Shown: one piece after another, positions 1 through 8,453 of the stretch
Numbering within the stretch: position 1 is the first letter of the stretch
Layout: each line of letters begins with the position of its first letter
DNA from: Clostridia bacterium
GTDB lineage: Bacteria > Bacillota > Clostridia > Monoglobales > Monoglobaceae
Length of the DNA stretch: 64,000 nt
Direction: 5' to 3'
NCBI GenBank assembly: GCA_017456605.1
Contig: JAFTJA010000013.1
Location: 168,290-232,289, forward strand
Position numbers and translations under genes: made by a program
The notes under the pieces: model-generated
The model's input: the letters and a program-made list of their open reading frames with translations, nothing else
The model's database searches: none
Told to the model about the DNA's origin: nothing

Positions 1-1055
1 ATTTTTGCAATGTTTTCACTGACCTTTATCTTTGGGATAATGTCGCCGTTTTTTTCAAGCGCCACCAGCTTATAAACTCCACCAAACACCGGCTCTGACC
101 TTGACGTAATAAGCCTCTCACCAACGCCGAAGGAATCCACACATGCGCCTTGTTTCAAAATATCCTGAATGATATATTCATCAAGAGAATTTGAAATTAC
201 GATTTTCACATCACTATATCCTGCATCATCAAGCATCTTTCTTGTCTTTTTTGTAAGATATGTGATGTCACCGCTGTCAATCCTTACGCCTTTTGGGCGA
301 ATACCCATAGGCGCAAGCACCTCATCAAAAACCCTTATAGCATTGGGAACGCCAGACTTAAGCACATTATAGGTATCAACCAAAAGTGTGCAGTCATTGG
401 GATAAGCAAGTGCATAAGCACGAAAGGCCTCATATTCACTGTCAAAAGACTGGACCCAGCTGTGCGCCATGGTTCCCAGTGCAGGAACGCCAAACAAAAC
501 GTCAGAAATAGTACACGCAGTCCCCATAGCACCGCCGATATAAGCTGCTCTTGCACCATATATTGCACCGCCTGCCCCCTGGGCACGACGAGAGCCGAAC
601 TCCATCACCGGTCTGCCCTCTGCCGCACGGACAATACGGTTGCATTTTGTGGCAATGAGACTCTGGTGGTTTATGGTAAGAAGCAGCATTGTCTCGATAA
701 ACTGCGCCTGAAGGAGCGGACCTCTCACCGTGAGTATTGGCTCATTGGGAAAAATCGGTGTTCCCTCAGGAATCGCCCAGACATCACAGGAGAACTCAAA
801 AGTTTCAAGATAGTCCAAAAACTCGTCGCAAAAGAGCTTTTTATCCCTCAAAAATTCAATGTCCTCACGAGAAAATTTGAGATTTTCAAGATATTCGATG
901 ACCTGCTCAACACCCGCCATAATAGCAAAGCCAGCATTGTCCGGAACCTTTCTAAAAAACAAATCAAAGTATGCAATTTCGTCTTGCATACCGTTTTTCA
1001 AATAACCGTTTGCCATAGTTATTTCATAAAAATCAGTAAGTAAAGTATAATTCAT
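1..1055 (-). CDS. pncB: Nicotinate phosphoribosyltransferase, 3'-truncated by window edge
   Basis: The enzyme joins nicotinate to PRPP, giving nicotinate mononucleotide for NAD salvage in the cytosol. I translated the minus strand from the ATG at 1055: 351 residues are open without a stop up to the window edge, so perhaps a quarter of the usual length (about 480) is missing. The start reads MNYTLLTDFYEITMANGY, typical of the family. The conserved FGSRRAQG (residues 153-160) and the histidine in MAHSW (His198), the position phosphorylated in this family, are present. A promoter lies just upstream. The next feature upstream is transposon debris, so the gene is probably transcribed alone or with genes beyond the edge. 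The assignment is firm. Confidence 0.95.
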   Translation of the reverse strand, partial: MNYTLLTDFYEITMANGYLKNGMQDEIAYFDLFFRKVPDNAGFAIMAGVEQVIEYLENLKFSREDIEFLRDKKLFCDEFLDYLETFEFSCDVWAIPEGTPIFPNEPILTVRGPLLQAQFIETMLLLTINHQSLIATKCNRIVRAAEGRPVMEFGSRRAQGAGGAIYGARAAYIGGAMGTACTISDVLFGVPALGTMAHSWVQSFDSEYEAFRAYALAYPNDCTLLVDTYNVLKSGVPNAIRVFDEVLAPMGIRPKGVRIDSGDITYLTKKTRKMLDDAGYSDVKIVISNSLDEYIIQDILKQGACVDSFGVGERLITSRSEPVFGGVYKLVALEKNGDIIPKIKVSENIAK

Positions 1056-1091
1056 AAATCTGCTCCATAAAATACAAATTTCTACAAAGTA

Positions 1092-1120
1092 AGTATACCA
1101 TTTAAAGAAAAAAAATACAA
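1092..1120 (-). promoter_or_regulatory. Predicted sigma-A promoter of pncB
   Basis: On the minus strand, TTGTAT (1115-1120) and TATACT (1092-1097) are separated by 17 bp, about 37 bp ahead of the pncB ATG. Prediction from sequence only. Confidence 0.55.
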
Positions 1121-1164
1121 GTATTTTAATGCTAAAAGATAAAAAAACGAAAAAAATACTAAAC

Positions 1165-1590
1165 TGTTATGAGGTTCAACAGAAGGAATTAGACCATTTC
1201 ACATTATCCATCACAAGGATATAGATCGATAGCAGATACTTTGCTTAATATGTATGGATAGATTGTATCGGATATATCTGTATAGAAATCAATGAAACGA
1301 CTTAGAATATCGGGATATGTACGAAGACAAAAAAATCCTGAAGCCAATGGTTCAGAAAACAATAGATATGCAAATATATTAAATAGAGAATTTTATGCAG
1401 AAAGACCTACGCAAAAGGTAGTAACAGATGTAACATACATGAAGCATAAGGGTAAGTGGCATTCATCAGCCGGTTATTGTAACCTACTTAAATCATACAA
1501 CGTAATCCAAAGCATGTCAAAAGCAGAAACACCAAGAGATAATGCAGTTATCGAATCTTTCTTTGAAAGATTCAAAGATGTTCTCCGTTC
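1165..1590 (+). pseudogene. Internally deleted IS3/IS150-type transposase (orfB) remnant
   Basis: The clearest reading frame is 1292-1633. Its middle, NRYANILNREFYAERPTQ followed by VVTDVTYM, matches the start of the IS3-family integrase core and contains the first catalytic Asp. It then jumps directly to KSYNVIQSMSKAETPRDNAV and IESFFERFKDVL, the end of the core with the catalytic Glu. The roughly 50-60 residues between, including the second Asp, are missing, so the protein cannot be an active DDE transposase. Sequence from about 1165 to 1291 looks like further degraded orfB. The right junction is about 1585-1590, where another gene remnant begins on the opposite strand. I see no intact terminal inverted repeats. 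Confidence 0.75.
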
Positions 1591-1751
1591 ACAAACTTTG
1601 AGGCGATACCCGCTATGTAACCGAAAAATATGAGTCAAAGGAACGCAAGCCTTTTGCCCTTTGTCGTTCTTTCGCTATATGATTTTATCTCATTCAGCGG
1701 CCACGATGCACCAAAACTTACGACCATTAGAATTTCCAAAAGCTCTGCCAT
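1585..1751 (-). pseudogene. Truncated small membrane-protein gene with in-frame stop
   Basis: From the ATG at 1751, with GGAGAGATAAT just upstream as RBS, the frame reads MAELLEILMVVSFGASWPLN and on to LAFL, then a TGA at 1635-1637. The same frame then continues LIFFGYIAGIASKFVNGE up to the transposase junction. This looks like the N-terminal two membrane segments of a small hydrophobic protein of a type common in Clostridia (FGxSWP and KGKxLxFL motifs, from memory). It has been cut by the insertion sequence and has acquired a nonsense codon. The function of the intact family is unknown to me. Confidence 0.6.
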
Positions 1752-1837
1752 ATTATCTCTCCTTTGGATTTCGTCGAAAAGTATTGTACATCAATTCTTT
1801 TTTATTGTAAAGTACCCTTCCTGTTTTTTGAAGTTTT

Positions 1838-4456
1838 TTAATCCACAAGTCCAAGCTCATCAAGCTTTTCACGCAAATTCCTCAAAAAATTCGGGTCTTC
1901 GCTTTTTATGTTATACCGAAAAACAATCTCGCGCACACTTTCTTCAACTCTTGTTATATCCTCCAAAAGTGCTTTCGCCGGCATACGAAATGCGCCGCTC
2001 CCGAAAATGATAAGCTGTTCAAGTCCGTCTGACGTCGCAACCGTAACCTTATAATTTCTGCTCAAAATCTTGGCGGTTTTTTCAATATAAGCATCAGCCG
2101 TTTGCGCTTCTTTTGTATAAACAACAGTTACTCCGTCGACTTTCTCTACCTCACCGGGGTTTCCCTTCACCTTGTATGCATCAAAAACAATTATAATTTC
2201 ACATTCCTTGAAAATCTTGTAGGAAGAAAGTCTCTCAACAAGCTTACTCCTTGCCGCATCCAGATTTTCTTTTGAAATTTCTTTCAGCTCATCCCAAGCA
2301 AAAATGACATTGTATCCGTCAACTAAAAGATACTCATTGTCAAAAGTTTTTTCCTTCGGTCGATATTCTTTTTTCTGGACATTTGCCTTTGGCGTCCGCA
2401 AAATATGATTTGGATTTTTCCGTTCGATTTTGCCGTAGGTTTTTTCAAAAATTTTCATCAGCTCTTCGTCTGACGCAATGCTTTCTTGACTTCGTTTGGC
2501 AAAAGTTTCTGTTTTTTCTGTCTTTTTGGGTTTCAAAATACTTTCAAGATGCATATAATTTTTGACTTCATCCCATTTCACATTGAAGCCCGCACCATGG
2601 TCACAAAATACCGAATCAGCCGTGTTTTCAACATCTGCATCGGCATCATATCCAATAAGGTCAACAACAGCATCAGCATTTTTACAAGGACCATAGCCAC
2701 TGAATTTACAGCTGAGCTTTCCAAGTCCGTGGGTATAACCCACAAGTTCTGCCTGATAGTTCATGATTGAATCGGCAGCCACAGTACCGGAAAGCTTTGT
2801 CGTGTCACCCCGGGTTTCGGGCGCACCGAAATTGGCACCCATCAAATCAAGGTCCGTCATTGCCTTCCCCACATTTTCTCTGGGTATCTGGAGAACAAAA
2901 TCATAATATGGCTCAAGCAATATGCTTTCAGCATGGCGAAGCCCGTTGCGCACCGCCCGGTATGTTGCCTGACGGAAATCGCCGCCCTCGGTGTGCTTTT
3001 GGTGTGCCCTGCCGGATTTCAATGTTATCCGTATATCCGTAATTGGTGAGCCCGTAAGAACACCCAAATGGGACTTTTCCATAAGATGCGTCATCACAAG
3101 TCTTTGCCAGTTCTTGTCAAGTTCATCCTCACTGCAATCGGTTGCAAACTCAATTCCTGCACCTCTTTCAAGAGGTTCGAGCAAAAGATGTACCTCGGCA
3201 TAATGCCTGAGGGGTTCATAATGACCTACACCCTCTACCCTGTTTTTTATGGTCTCCTTGTATATAATCCTGCCCTGCTCAAAACTCACATCCATATCAA
3301 ACCGTTTGAGAATAAGGGCTTTCAAAACCTCCAGCTGAATTTCGCCCATAACCTTCAGCTGAATTTCACCAAAGCGTTCGTTCCACACCACATCAAGCTG
3401 TGTTTCTTCCTGTTGAAGAAGCCTTAGATTTGAAAGCGCAACTGATACGTCGATACCTTTCGGCAATTTCACGCTGTAATTGAAAATGGGTTCTGCCGTG
3501 AGCTTTTCTGCATTACATTCAAACCCTAAACCCTGTCCTGCAAATGTTTTGGCGGGACCCACAACCGCACACACCATGCCACATTCTGCAGCGCTTACAT
3601 TTTTATATTTTTCGCCGGAATAGATTCGTATTTCATTGACTTTTTCTCCTGCTCCGTCGTTTTTGATGACATCTCTTACTTTAAGTTCGCCGCCGGTTAT
3701 TTTCATAAAGGTAAGGCGTGCACCCCGTTCATCCTGGCTTATTTTGAAAACTTTTGCCCCAAAATCCTGAATTTTCCGACTCTGTTTTGTAAGCCCCAAA
3801 AACGCATCAAAAAATTCCCGGACGCCTTCGGTCTTCAGCGCCGAACCCCCAAAGCACGGAAAGATATTCCTCTTGCAAATTGCCATCTTCAAAAGTTCCT
3901 GAGAAATTTCCCCTGTTTCAAGGTAACTTTTCATCAGTTTCTCATCGCATACAGCAATGTTTTCATATAAATTATTTTTATCGCTGTCGGCAAAATCTAC
4001 GAAATTTTCACCAAACTCATCCTTCAGTTCATCAATAACCTGACGCTTGTCCGCACCACTCAAATCCAGCTTGTTTATAAAAACAAAGGTTGGTATATTA
4101 TATTTTGAAAGCAAGCTCCAAAGAGTTCTTGTATGGCTTTGAATTCCGTCAGTTCCGCTTATCACCAAAATAGCATAGTCAAGGACAGCAAAAGTCCGTT
4201 CTGTCTCCGCTGAAAAATCAGTGTGTCCCGGAGTGTCAAGAAGGGTTATTGTCATATCAGGGCACTCAATAACTGCCTGTTTTGAAAAAATTGTTATTCC
4301 TCTTTTTCGCTCCATCTCATCTGTATCGAGAAAGGCGTTTCCGGCATCAACTCTACCAAGGCTTCGCGTCATCCCTGCACAAAAAAGCAACCCCTCCGAC
4401 AGAGTGGTTTTTCCCGCGTCAACGTGTGCAAAAATCCCTGCAGTAATTCTGTCCAT
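1838..4456 (-). CDS. TetM-like ribosomal GTPase fused to a YacP/Rae1-type NYN nuclease
   Basis: An 872-residue protein in two parts. Residues 1-680 are an EF-G/TetM-type translational GTPase: G1 AHVDAGKTT (10-18), RGITI (52-56), DTPGH (74-78), NKLD (128-131), then EF-G-like domains II-V. Residues 708-850 are a NYN/PIN-like nuclease domain of the YacP family, with the acidic residues Asp713 (VDGYN), Asp759 (FDAYK), Asp788 (TADAYIE) and Asp810 (TSDG). YacP of Bacillus subtilis is Rae1, a ribosome A-site mRNA endonuclease, and TetM-type proteins act at the same site. The fusion therefore suggests a ribosome-targeted GTPase that carries its own nuclease. Annotation pipelines would call it tetracycline ribosomal protection; I see no direct evidence of resistance. 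The RBS is GGGGGAGG. The gene stands alone with its own promoter. Confidence 0.88.
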   Translation of the reverse strand: MDRITAGIFAHVDAGKTTLSEGLLFCAGMTRSLGRVDAGNAFLDTDEMERKRGITIFSKQAVIECPDMTITLLDTPGHTDFSAETERTFAVLDYAILVISGTDGIQSHTRTLWSLLSKYNIPTFVFINKLDLSGADKRQVIDELKDEFGENFVDFADSDKNNLYENIAVCDEKLMKSYLETGEISQELLKMAICKRNIFPCFGGSALKTEGVREFFDAFLGLTKQSRKIQDFGAKVFKISQDERGARLTFMKITGGELKVRDVIKNDGAGEKVNEIRIYSGEKYKNVSAAECGMVCAVVGPAKTFAGQGLGFECNAEKLTAEPIFNYSVKLPKGIDVSVALSNLRLLQQEETQLDVVWNERFGEIQLKVMGEIQLEVLKALILKRFDMDVSFEQGRIIYKETIKNRVEGVGHYEPLRHYAEVHLLLEPLERGAGIEFATDCSEDELDKNWQRLVMTHLMEKSHLGVLTGSPITDIRITLKSGRAHQKHTEGGDFRQATYRAVRNGLRHAESILLEPYYDFVLQIPRENVGKAMTDLDLMGANFGAPETRGDTTKLSGTVAADSIMNYQAELVGYTHGLGKLSCKFSGYGPCKNADAVVDLIGYDADADVENTADSVFCDHGAGFNVKWDEVKNYMHLESILKPKKTEKTETFAKRSQESIASDEELMKIFEKTYGKIERKNPNHILRTPKANVQKKEYRPKEKTFDNEYLLVDGYNVIFAWDELKEISKENLDAARSKLVERLSSYKIFKECEIIIVFDAYKVKGNPGEVEKVDGVTVVYTKEAQTADAYIEKTAKILSRNYKVTVATSDGLEQLIIFGSGAFRMPAKALLEDITRVEESVREIVFRYNIKSEDPNFLRNLREKLDELGLVD

Positions 4457-4492
4457 AATACCTCCCCCTGACCAAATAATACTTTTTGTATA

Positions 4493-4521
4493 ATTTTATC
4501 ATATTTTATTGACTTTGTCCA
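4493..4521 (-). promoter_or_regulatory. Predicted sigma-A promoter of the TetM-NYN gene
   Basis: On the minus strand TGGACA (4516-4521), a 17-bp spacer and TAAAAT (4493-4498), about 40 bp before the start codon. It partly overlaps a possible plus-strand promoter for the lipoprotein gene (TTGACT 4509-4514, TAAAAT 4533-4538, spacer 18). Confidence 0.5.
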
Positions 4522-4636
4522 CCTGTATATTGTAAAATGGATTGGGATGCAATAAGACAATTTTTTTATTTTTTTGCAACCTTTTTGCATCCTGAAAAGT
4601 ATTTGTATTGAAAATAAATTTTAAGGAGAAAATACT

Positions 4637-5386
4637 ATGAAAAAAATACTCTCAATTATTTTAATTATTGCACTCGCTTTAGCTATTGTGGCATGCGGCA
4701 AAAAAACAAACGACGAAACCATCAAAGACCCTGACACCACCCTTGAGACCAGCAATACAGAAAACGAAGAAGCAGAGCTTTTGGATGAAGAAGAAACTAA
4801 AGGTGACAAAAACGAAGAAGTGACAGAAAACAAGCCTGAATCAAAACCTGCTGAAAACAAGCCGGAAGCAAAACCGGATACGAAACCAGAAACAACACAC
4901 GAGGCAAAGCCTGAAAAAGCACCCGAAAAAGCTCCTGAAACAAAGCCGGAAGTAGTTCCCGAAAAAGAACCTGAAAAGACTCCTGAAAATGTAACACTCG
5001 GAAACACTCTCCTTGCAGACTTCAAGCAAAAGGCAAATAGCGGTATGGACGTACTTGCCATAGCTGAAGCACTTGTTTCAAATCCCGTTATTCAGTTCAG
5101 CGGCGGCGCAATGCCCATTGAAGAAGGACTTCTTTCAGGATTTGGGAATACAGAAATCAAGGGTTTTAAATCAGGCGCTATGTTTGCACCGATGATTGGC
5201 TCAATCCCCTTTGTTGGATATGTTTTTGAGCTTAATGACAGCACAAATGCATCAAGTTTTATTTCTACTCTAAAATCAAACGCAGACCTCAGATGGAATA
5301 TTTGTGTTGCAGCTGATGAAATGGTTACCGGAAGTGTTGGCAACAAAGTATTTTTTGTAATGTGTCCCACCAGCCTTGAGGGCTAA
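4637..5386 (+). CDS. Secreted lipoprotein with Pro-Glu-Lys-rich stalk, function unknown
   Basis: A 249-residue protein with a lipoprotein signal: MKKILSIILI, a hydrophobic stretch, then a lipobox ending IVAC with the lipidated Cys at residue 20. Residues 21-60 are acidic. About 60-115 are imperfect repeats of KPE/APEK/KTPE, a typical extended wall-spanning stalk. The C-terminal 130 residues form a globular domain (LGNTLLADFKQKANSG onward) that I do not recognise by name; similar small domains occur in clostridial lipoproteins. The RBS AAGGAG precedes the ATG. A terminator follows at once. It is probably anchored to the outer face of the membrane. The MBOAT gene downstream is beyond the terminator, so co-function is only a guess. 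Confidence 0.75.
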   Translation: MKKILSIILIIALALAIVACGKKTNDETIKDPDTTLETSNTENEEAELLDEEETKGDKNEEVTENKPESKPAENKPEAKPDTKPETTHEAKPEKAPEKAPETKPEVVPEKEPEKTPENVTLGNTLLADFKQKANSGMDVLAIAEALVSNPVIQFSGGAMPIEEGLLSGFGNTEIKGFKSGAMFAPMIGSIPFVGYVFELNDSTNASSFISTLKSNADLRWNICVAADEMVTGSVGNKVFFVMCPTSLEG

Positions 5387-5399
5387 ATAGCAGCATAAA

Positions 5400-5428
5400 A
5401 ACGGGCGCAGCTTTGCGTCCGTTTTATT
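5400..5428 (+). terminator. Rho-independent terminator after the lipoprotein gene
   Basis: Stem ACGGgCGCA / TGCGtCCGT with a four-base loop, followed by TTTATTATG. It lies between the lipoprotein stop codon and the MBOAT start. Confidence 0.75.
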
Positions 5429-5449
5429 ATGTTTTACAAGGAGAAAACT

Positions 5450-6850
5450 ATGGTATTTTCAAGCATTCCATTCTTATATTATTTTTTGCCTGTAGTACTG
5501 TTTTTGTACTTTCTGGCACCAAGGCAACTTAAAAACAGCGTACTTTTGCTGTCAAGTCTGTTCTTTTATGCCTGGGGCGAGCCACGGTATGTTTTTTTGA
5601 TGCTCCTTACTGTTGGGCTTGGATATGTTTTTGGACTTCTGATAGAAAAATTCCACGGCAAAAGGATTTCAAAACTATTCCTTGCACTTTCCGTCATATC
5701 AAGCCTTTCTTTTTTGGGATACTTCAAATACGCCGACTTTTTTATACAAAACTTCAATGCAGCAACAGGCCTTTCAGTTCCGCTTCTTAAGCTTACACTC
5801 CCTATCGGCATAAGCTTTTATACCTTTCAGATTTTAAGCTATACTGTTGATGTATACCGGGGCACAGCAAAGGCACAAAGAAATCCCATAAACCTCGCAA
5901 CATACATTGCACTTTTCCCTCAGCTGATTGCAGGACCTATTGTTCGTTATACAGATATTGAATCACAGCTCACAAAAAGAACTCACAGCTTTGAAAAAAC
6001 TGCCTATGGCATCAGACGTTTTATTATCGGTCTTTCAAAAAAAGTTCTTCTTGCAAACACCCTTGGCGAGCTTGGCGAATTTTTTATGAATTCGGGTGAA
6101 AAATCTGTTTTCTTTTACTGGCTCTTTGTTGCATCCTATATGTTCCAGATTTACTTTGATTTTTCCGGCTACAGCGATATGGCAATCGGGCTTGGAAAGC
6201 TGTTTGGCTTTGACTTTATGGAAAATTTCAACTATCCCTTTATCTCGTCAAGCATAACAGAATTCTGGCGCAGATGGCATATCTCACTTGGCAGTTGGTT
6301 CCGTGATTATGTTTATATTCCCCTTGGAGGCAACCGTGTTAACCGCGCCCGATTGTTTTTTAACATATTTGTTGTATGGTTTTTAACCGGCTTCTGGCAC
6401 GGAGCAGAATGGAACTTCATTCTGTGGGGACTTTATTTCGGCATCCTGCTTACCCTCGAAAAATTTTTCCTGAAAGATTTTTTGGCAAAGCACAAGGTTT
6501 TTGGTCATATATATCTTTTGTTTTTTGCAGCTGTAAGCTTTGCAATTTTCAGCGGTGAGAATCTTTCCCAGTCAATATCAAACATAGGTGGAATGTTTGG
6601 TTTTGGCGACATCCCCATTGTGTCTGCTGAATTTTTCTATTGCCTGCGAAATTACGGCATAATTCTTATAATCGCAGGAGTTTCCGCAACTCCGCTTTTA
6701 AGAAATATCCTCACACGTTTTGAAAACAACAATAAGCGTTCAACGGTTATAAATGCTTTGGAAATACCTGTTTTGTTGATTCTTTTGATTGTTTCAACAG
6801 CGTATCTTGCAGATGGCTCGTTTAATCCGTTCCTTTATTTCCGTTTTTAG
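5450..6850 (+). CDS. MBOAT family O-acyltransferase (AlgI/DltB type)
   Basis: A 466-residue polytopic membrane protein with about ten hydrophobic segments. It carries the MBOAT signature: EFWRRWHISLGSWFRDYVYIPLGG (His277) and the catalytic-type His317 in GFWHGAEW. This family moves acyl groups across the membrane to acetylate extracellular polysaccharides (AlgI) or D-alanylate teichoic acid (DltB). The partner here is a DHHW/AlgJ-like protein rather than DltD, so polysaccharide O-acetylation is the better guess. I use the ATG at 5450, with AAGGAG at 5438-5443, rather than the ATG seven codons earlier, which has no RBS and lies against the preceding terminator. The downstream gene begins 12 bp after the stop codon. 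Confidence 0.9.
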   Translation: MVFSSIPFLYYFLPVVLFLYFLAPRQLKNSVLLLSSLFFYAWGEPRYVFLMLLTVGLGYVFGLLIEKFHGKRISKLFLALSVISSLSFLGYFKYADFFIQNFNAATGLSVPLLKLTLPIGISFYTFQILSYTVDVYRGTAKAQRNPINLATYIALFPQLIAGPIVRYTDIESQLTKRTHSFEKTAYGIRRFIIGLSKKVLLANTLGELGEFFMNSGEKSVFFYWLFVASYMFQIYFDFSGYSDMAIGLGKLFGFDFMENFNYPFISSSITEFWRRWHISLGSWFRDYVYIPLGGNRVNRARLFFNIFVVWFLTGFWHGAEWNFILWGLYFGILLTLEKFFLKDFLAKHKVFGHIYLLFFAAVSFAIFSGENLSQSISNIGGMFGFGDIPIVSAEFFYCLRNYGIILIIAGVSATPLLRNILTRFENNNKRSTVINALEIPVLLILLIVSTAYLADGSFNPFLYFRF

Positions 6851-6862
6851 GAGGTGTTCATT

Positions 6863-7969
6863 TTGAATAAGCAAATAAAAAATATAACTGCTACCATTGT
6901 TTTTGCTTTGGTTTTGGCTGCTCTATCTTTGGCGTGCTTTCTAAAGCCGGAAACTGCTTTTTCGGCAAGCGAGCGCCGACCTCTTGCTGAGAAGCCGCCG
7001 CTTTCATCAGAATCAGTTTTTTCGGGCGAGTATATGACAGAGTTTGAAGAATACACAGTTGACCAGTTTCCCTTTCGCGAAACTCTCAGATCAATAAAGG
7101 CTCTGTTTTCAACCAAAGTCTTTGGCAAAGCTGACAACAACGGCATTTTCACTGCAGACGGTCATATTTCAAAAATCGAATATCCTCAAAATGATGAAAT
7201 GCTCAAGCTTGCTGCGGACAGATTCAAATTCCTTTATGACACTTATATGAAAGATAAGGATATGAACGTATATCTCTCGATAGTTCCTGACAAAAACTAT
7301 TTCCTTGCAGAAAAGAACGGATATCTCTCTCTTGATTATAAAAAGTTTATTGAGGATTTTAAAGAAAGTGTACCCTATATGCAGTATATCGACATCATCC
7401 CGCTCCTCTCCCTTGATGATTATTATTTCACCGACTCCCACTGGAGGCAGGAAAACATAACAGATATTGCGCAACATCTTGCCAAAGAAATGGGTATAGA
7501 GCTACCTTCTGAATATACCGTAAACACTCTTGAAAACCCATTTCACGGAGTATACCTTGGGCAGTCAGCACTCCCCAAAAAGCCTGACACCATCAAATAT
7601 CTTACAAGTGAAACACTTGATGATTACACGGTGACATATTATGACAACGGGCTTCCCGAGATACGGGATATGTATGATATGGAAAAGGCGGCCGGCAAAG
7701 ACCCTTATGAAATGTTCCTTTCTGGCACCTCTCCCCTTATCACCATTGAAAACCCGAACGCTGCAAATGACAAAGATTTAATCCTTTTCAGGGATTCCTT
7801 TGGCAGCAGCATCGCACCGCTTCTTGCAAGTGGCTATAAAAAAATCACTGTTGTTGATATACGGTATATGCAAAGTGCCTTTTTAGGAAATTTCATTGAG
7901 TTTGACAATCAGGATGTTTTGTTCCTTTACAGCACAACACTTTTAAACAACAGCACAGCACTCAGATAA
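6863..7969 (+). CDS. DHHW/AlgJ-like SGNH-type protein, partner of the MBOAT
   Basis: A 368-residue protein with an N-terminal membrane anchor (residues 8-27) followed by SASERRPLAEKP and the EYTVDQFPFRE segment that mark the DHHW family. It also has the AlgJ/AlgX-type DSHW motif (Asp191, His193) and a candidate nucleophile Ser312 in FRDSFGSS, so the Ser-His-Asp set of an SGNH-like acetyltransferase is visible. It likely transfers acetyl groups outside the cell, supplied by the preceding MBOAT protein. The start is TTG at 6863 with AGGAGG at 6849-6854; the in-frame GTG at 6854 overlaps that RBS and is unlikely. The two genes form a two-gene operon. Confidence 0.85.
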   Translation: MNKQIKNITATIVFALVLAALSLACFLKPETAFSASERRPLAEKPPLSSESVFSGEYMTEFEEYTVDQFPFRETLRSIKALFSTKVFGKADNNGIFTADGHISKIEYPQNDEMLKLAADRFKFLYDTYMKDKDMNVYLSIVPDKNYFLAEKNGYLSLDYKKFIEDFKESVPYMQYIDIIPLLSLDDYYFTDSHWRQENITDIAQHLAKEMGIELPSEYTVNTLENPFHGVYLGQSALPKKPDTIKYLTSETLDDYTVTYYDNGLPEIRDMYDMEKAAGKDPYEMFLSGTSPLITIENPNAANDKDLILFRDSFGSSIAPLLASGYKKITVVDIRYMQSAFLGNFIEFDNQDVLFLYSTTLLNNSTALR

Positions 7970-7974
7970 AAGCA

Positions 7975-8008
7975 AAGACCCGGAAATTCTTCCGGGTCTT
8001 ATCTATTT
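7975..8008. terminator. Bidirectional terminator between converging operons
   Basis: Perfect stem AAGACCCGGAA/TTCCGGGTCTT (7975-8000) with a four-base loop. It separates the plus-strand acetylation pair from the minus-strand aromatic-acid operon that ends at 8014. T-rich sequence follows on the plus side and a weaker run on the minus side. Confidence 0.8.
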
Positions 8009-8013
8009 GTTTT

Positions 8014-8436
8014 TTAAATTTCTTCCGGCTTTGCAAGGTCAATGCCGCTTTCGCTCAAAACTTTTTCAAGTTTTACTTCGTCATCAGCTTTTAAAACCAT
8101 AAGAGCCTTGCCCTCGGTCCTGCCAAGGAATGCATACATATATTCAATACCAATACCCGCATCGGATACCAGATTGAGCACAGCAGCAAGCCCACCGCTG
8201 CGGTCGTCAATATAAACCGCAACAACATCTGTCGCCTTGGAAATCACGCCCATACCTTTGAGCACAAGCTTTGCCTTGTCGGGGTTATCCACAATGATAC
8301 GAAGAATACCAAAATCAGTAGTGTCAGCAATGGAAAGGGCACTGATATTTATATCATTTTCGCCAAGGGCATTGATTATACTCTGCAATCTGCCAACTTT
8401 ATTTTCAACAAAAATCGAAAGCTGTTTTATAAACAT
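8014..8436 (-). CDS. Tandem ACT-domain protein
   Basis: A 140-residue protein made of two ACT domains, about 1-68 (MFIKQLSIFVENKVGRLQ) and 70-140. ACT domains bind amino acids and work as allosteric modules. Stand-alone proteins of this kind commonly follow phenylacetate-CoA ligase genes in Clostridia and archaea. It lies 17 bp downstream of paaK, so it is probably the last gene of this operon and may sense an aromatic amino acid. No catalytic domain is present. The exact ligand is unknown. Confidence 0.85.
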   Translation of the reverse strand: MFIKQLSIFVENKVGRLQSIINALGENDINISALSIADTTDFGILRIIVDNPDKAKLVLKGMGVISKATDVVAVYIDDRSGGLAAVLNLVSDAGIGIEYMYAFLGRTEGKALMVLKADDEVKLEKVLSESGIDLAKPEEI

Positions 8437-8453
8437 AAAATTTCTCCCTTCAA

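Noticed and set aside
1838..4456. Tetracycline resistance gene tetM/tetO
   Set aside because: The GTPase part is TetM-like, but the nuclease fusion and the lack of any mobile-resistance context argue against calling resistance.
4621..5061. Gly/Ser/Phe-rich repeat protein on the minus strand opposite the lipoprotein gene
   Set aside because: It is the reverse complement of the Pro-Glu-Lys repeats and has no RBS; the plus-strand frame has a signal peptide.
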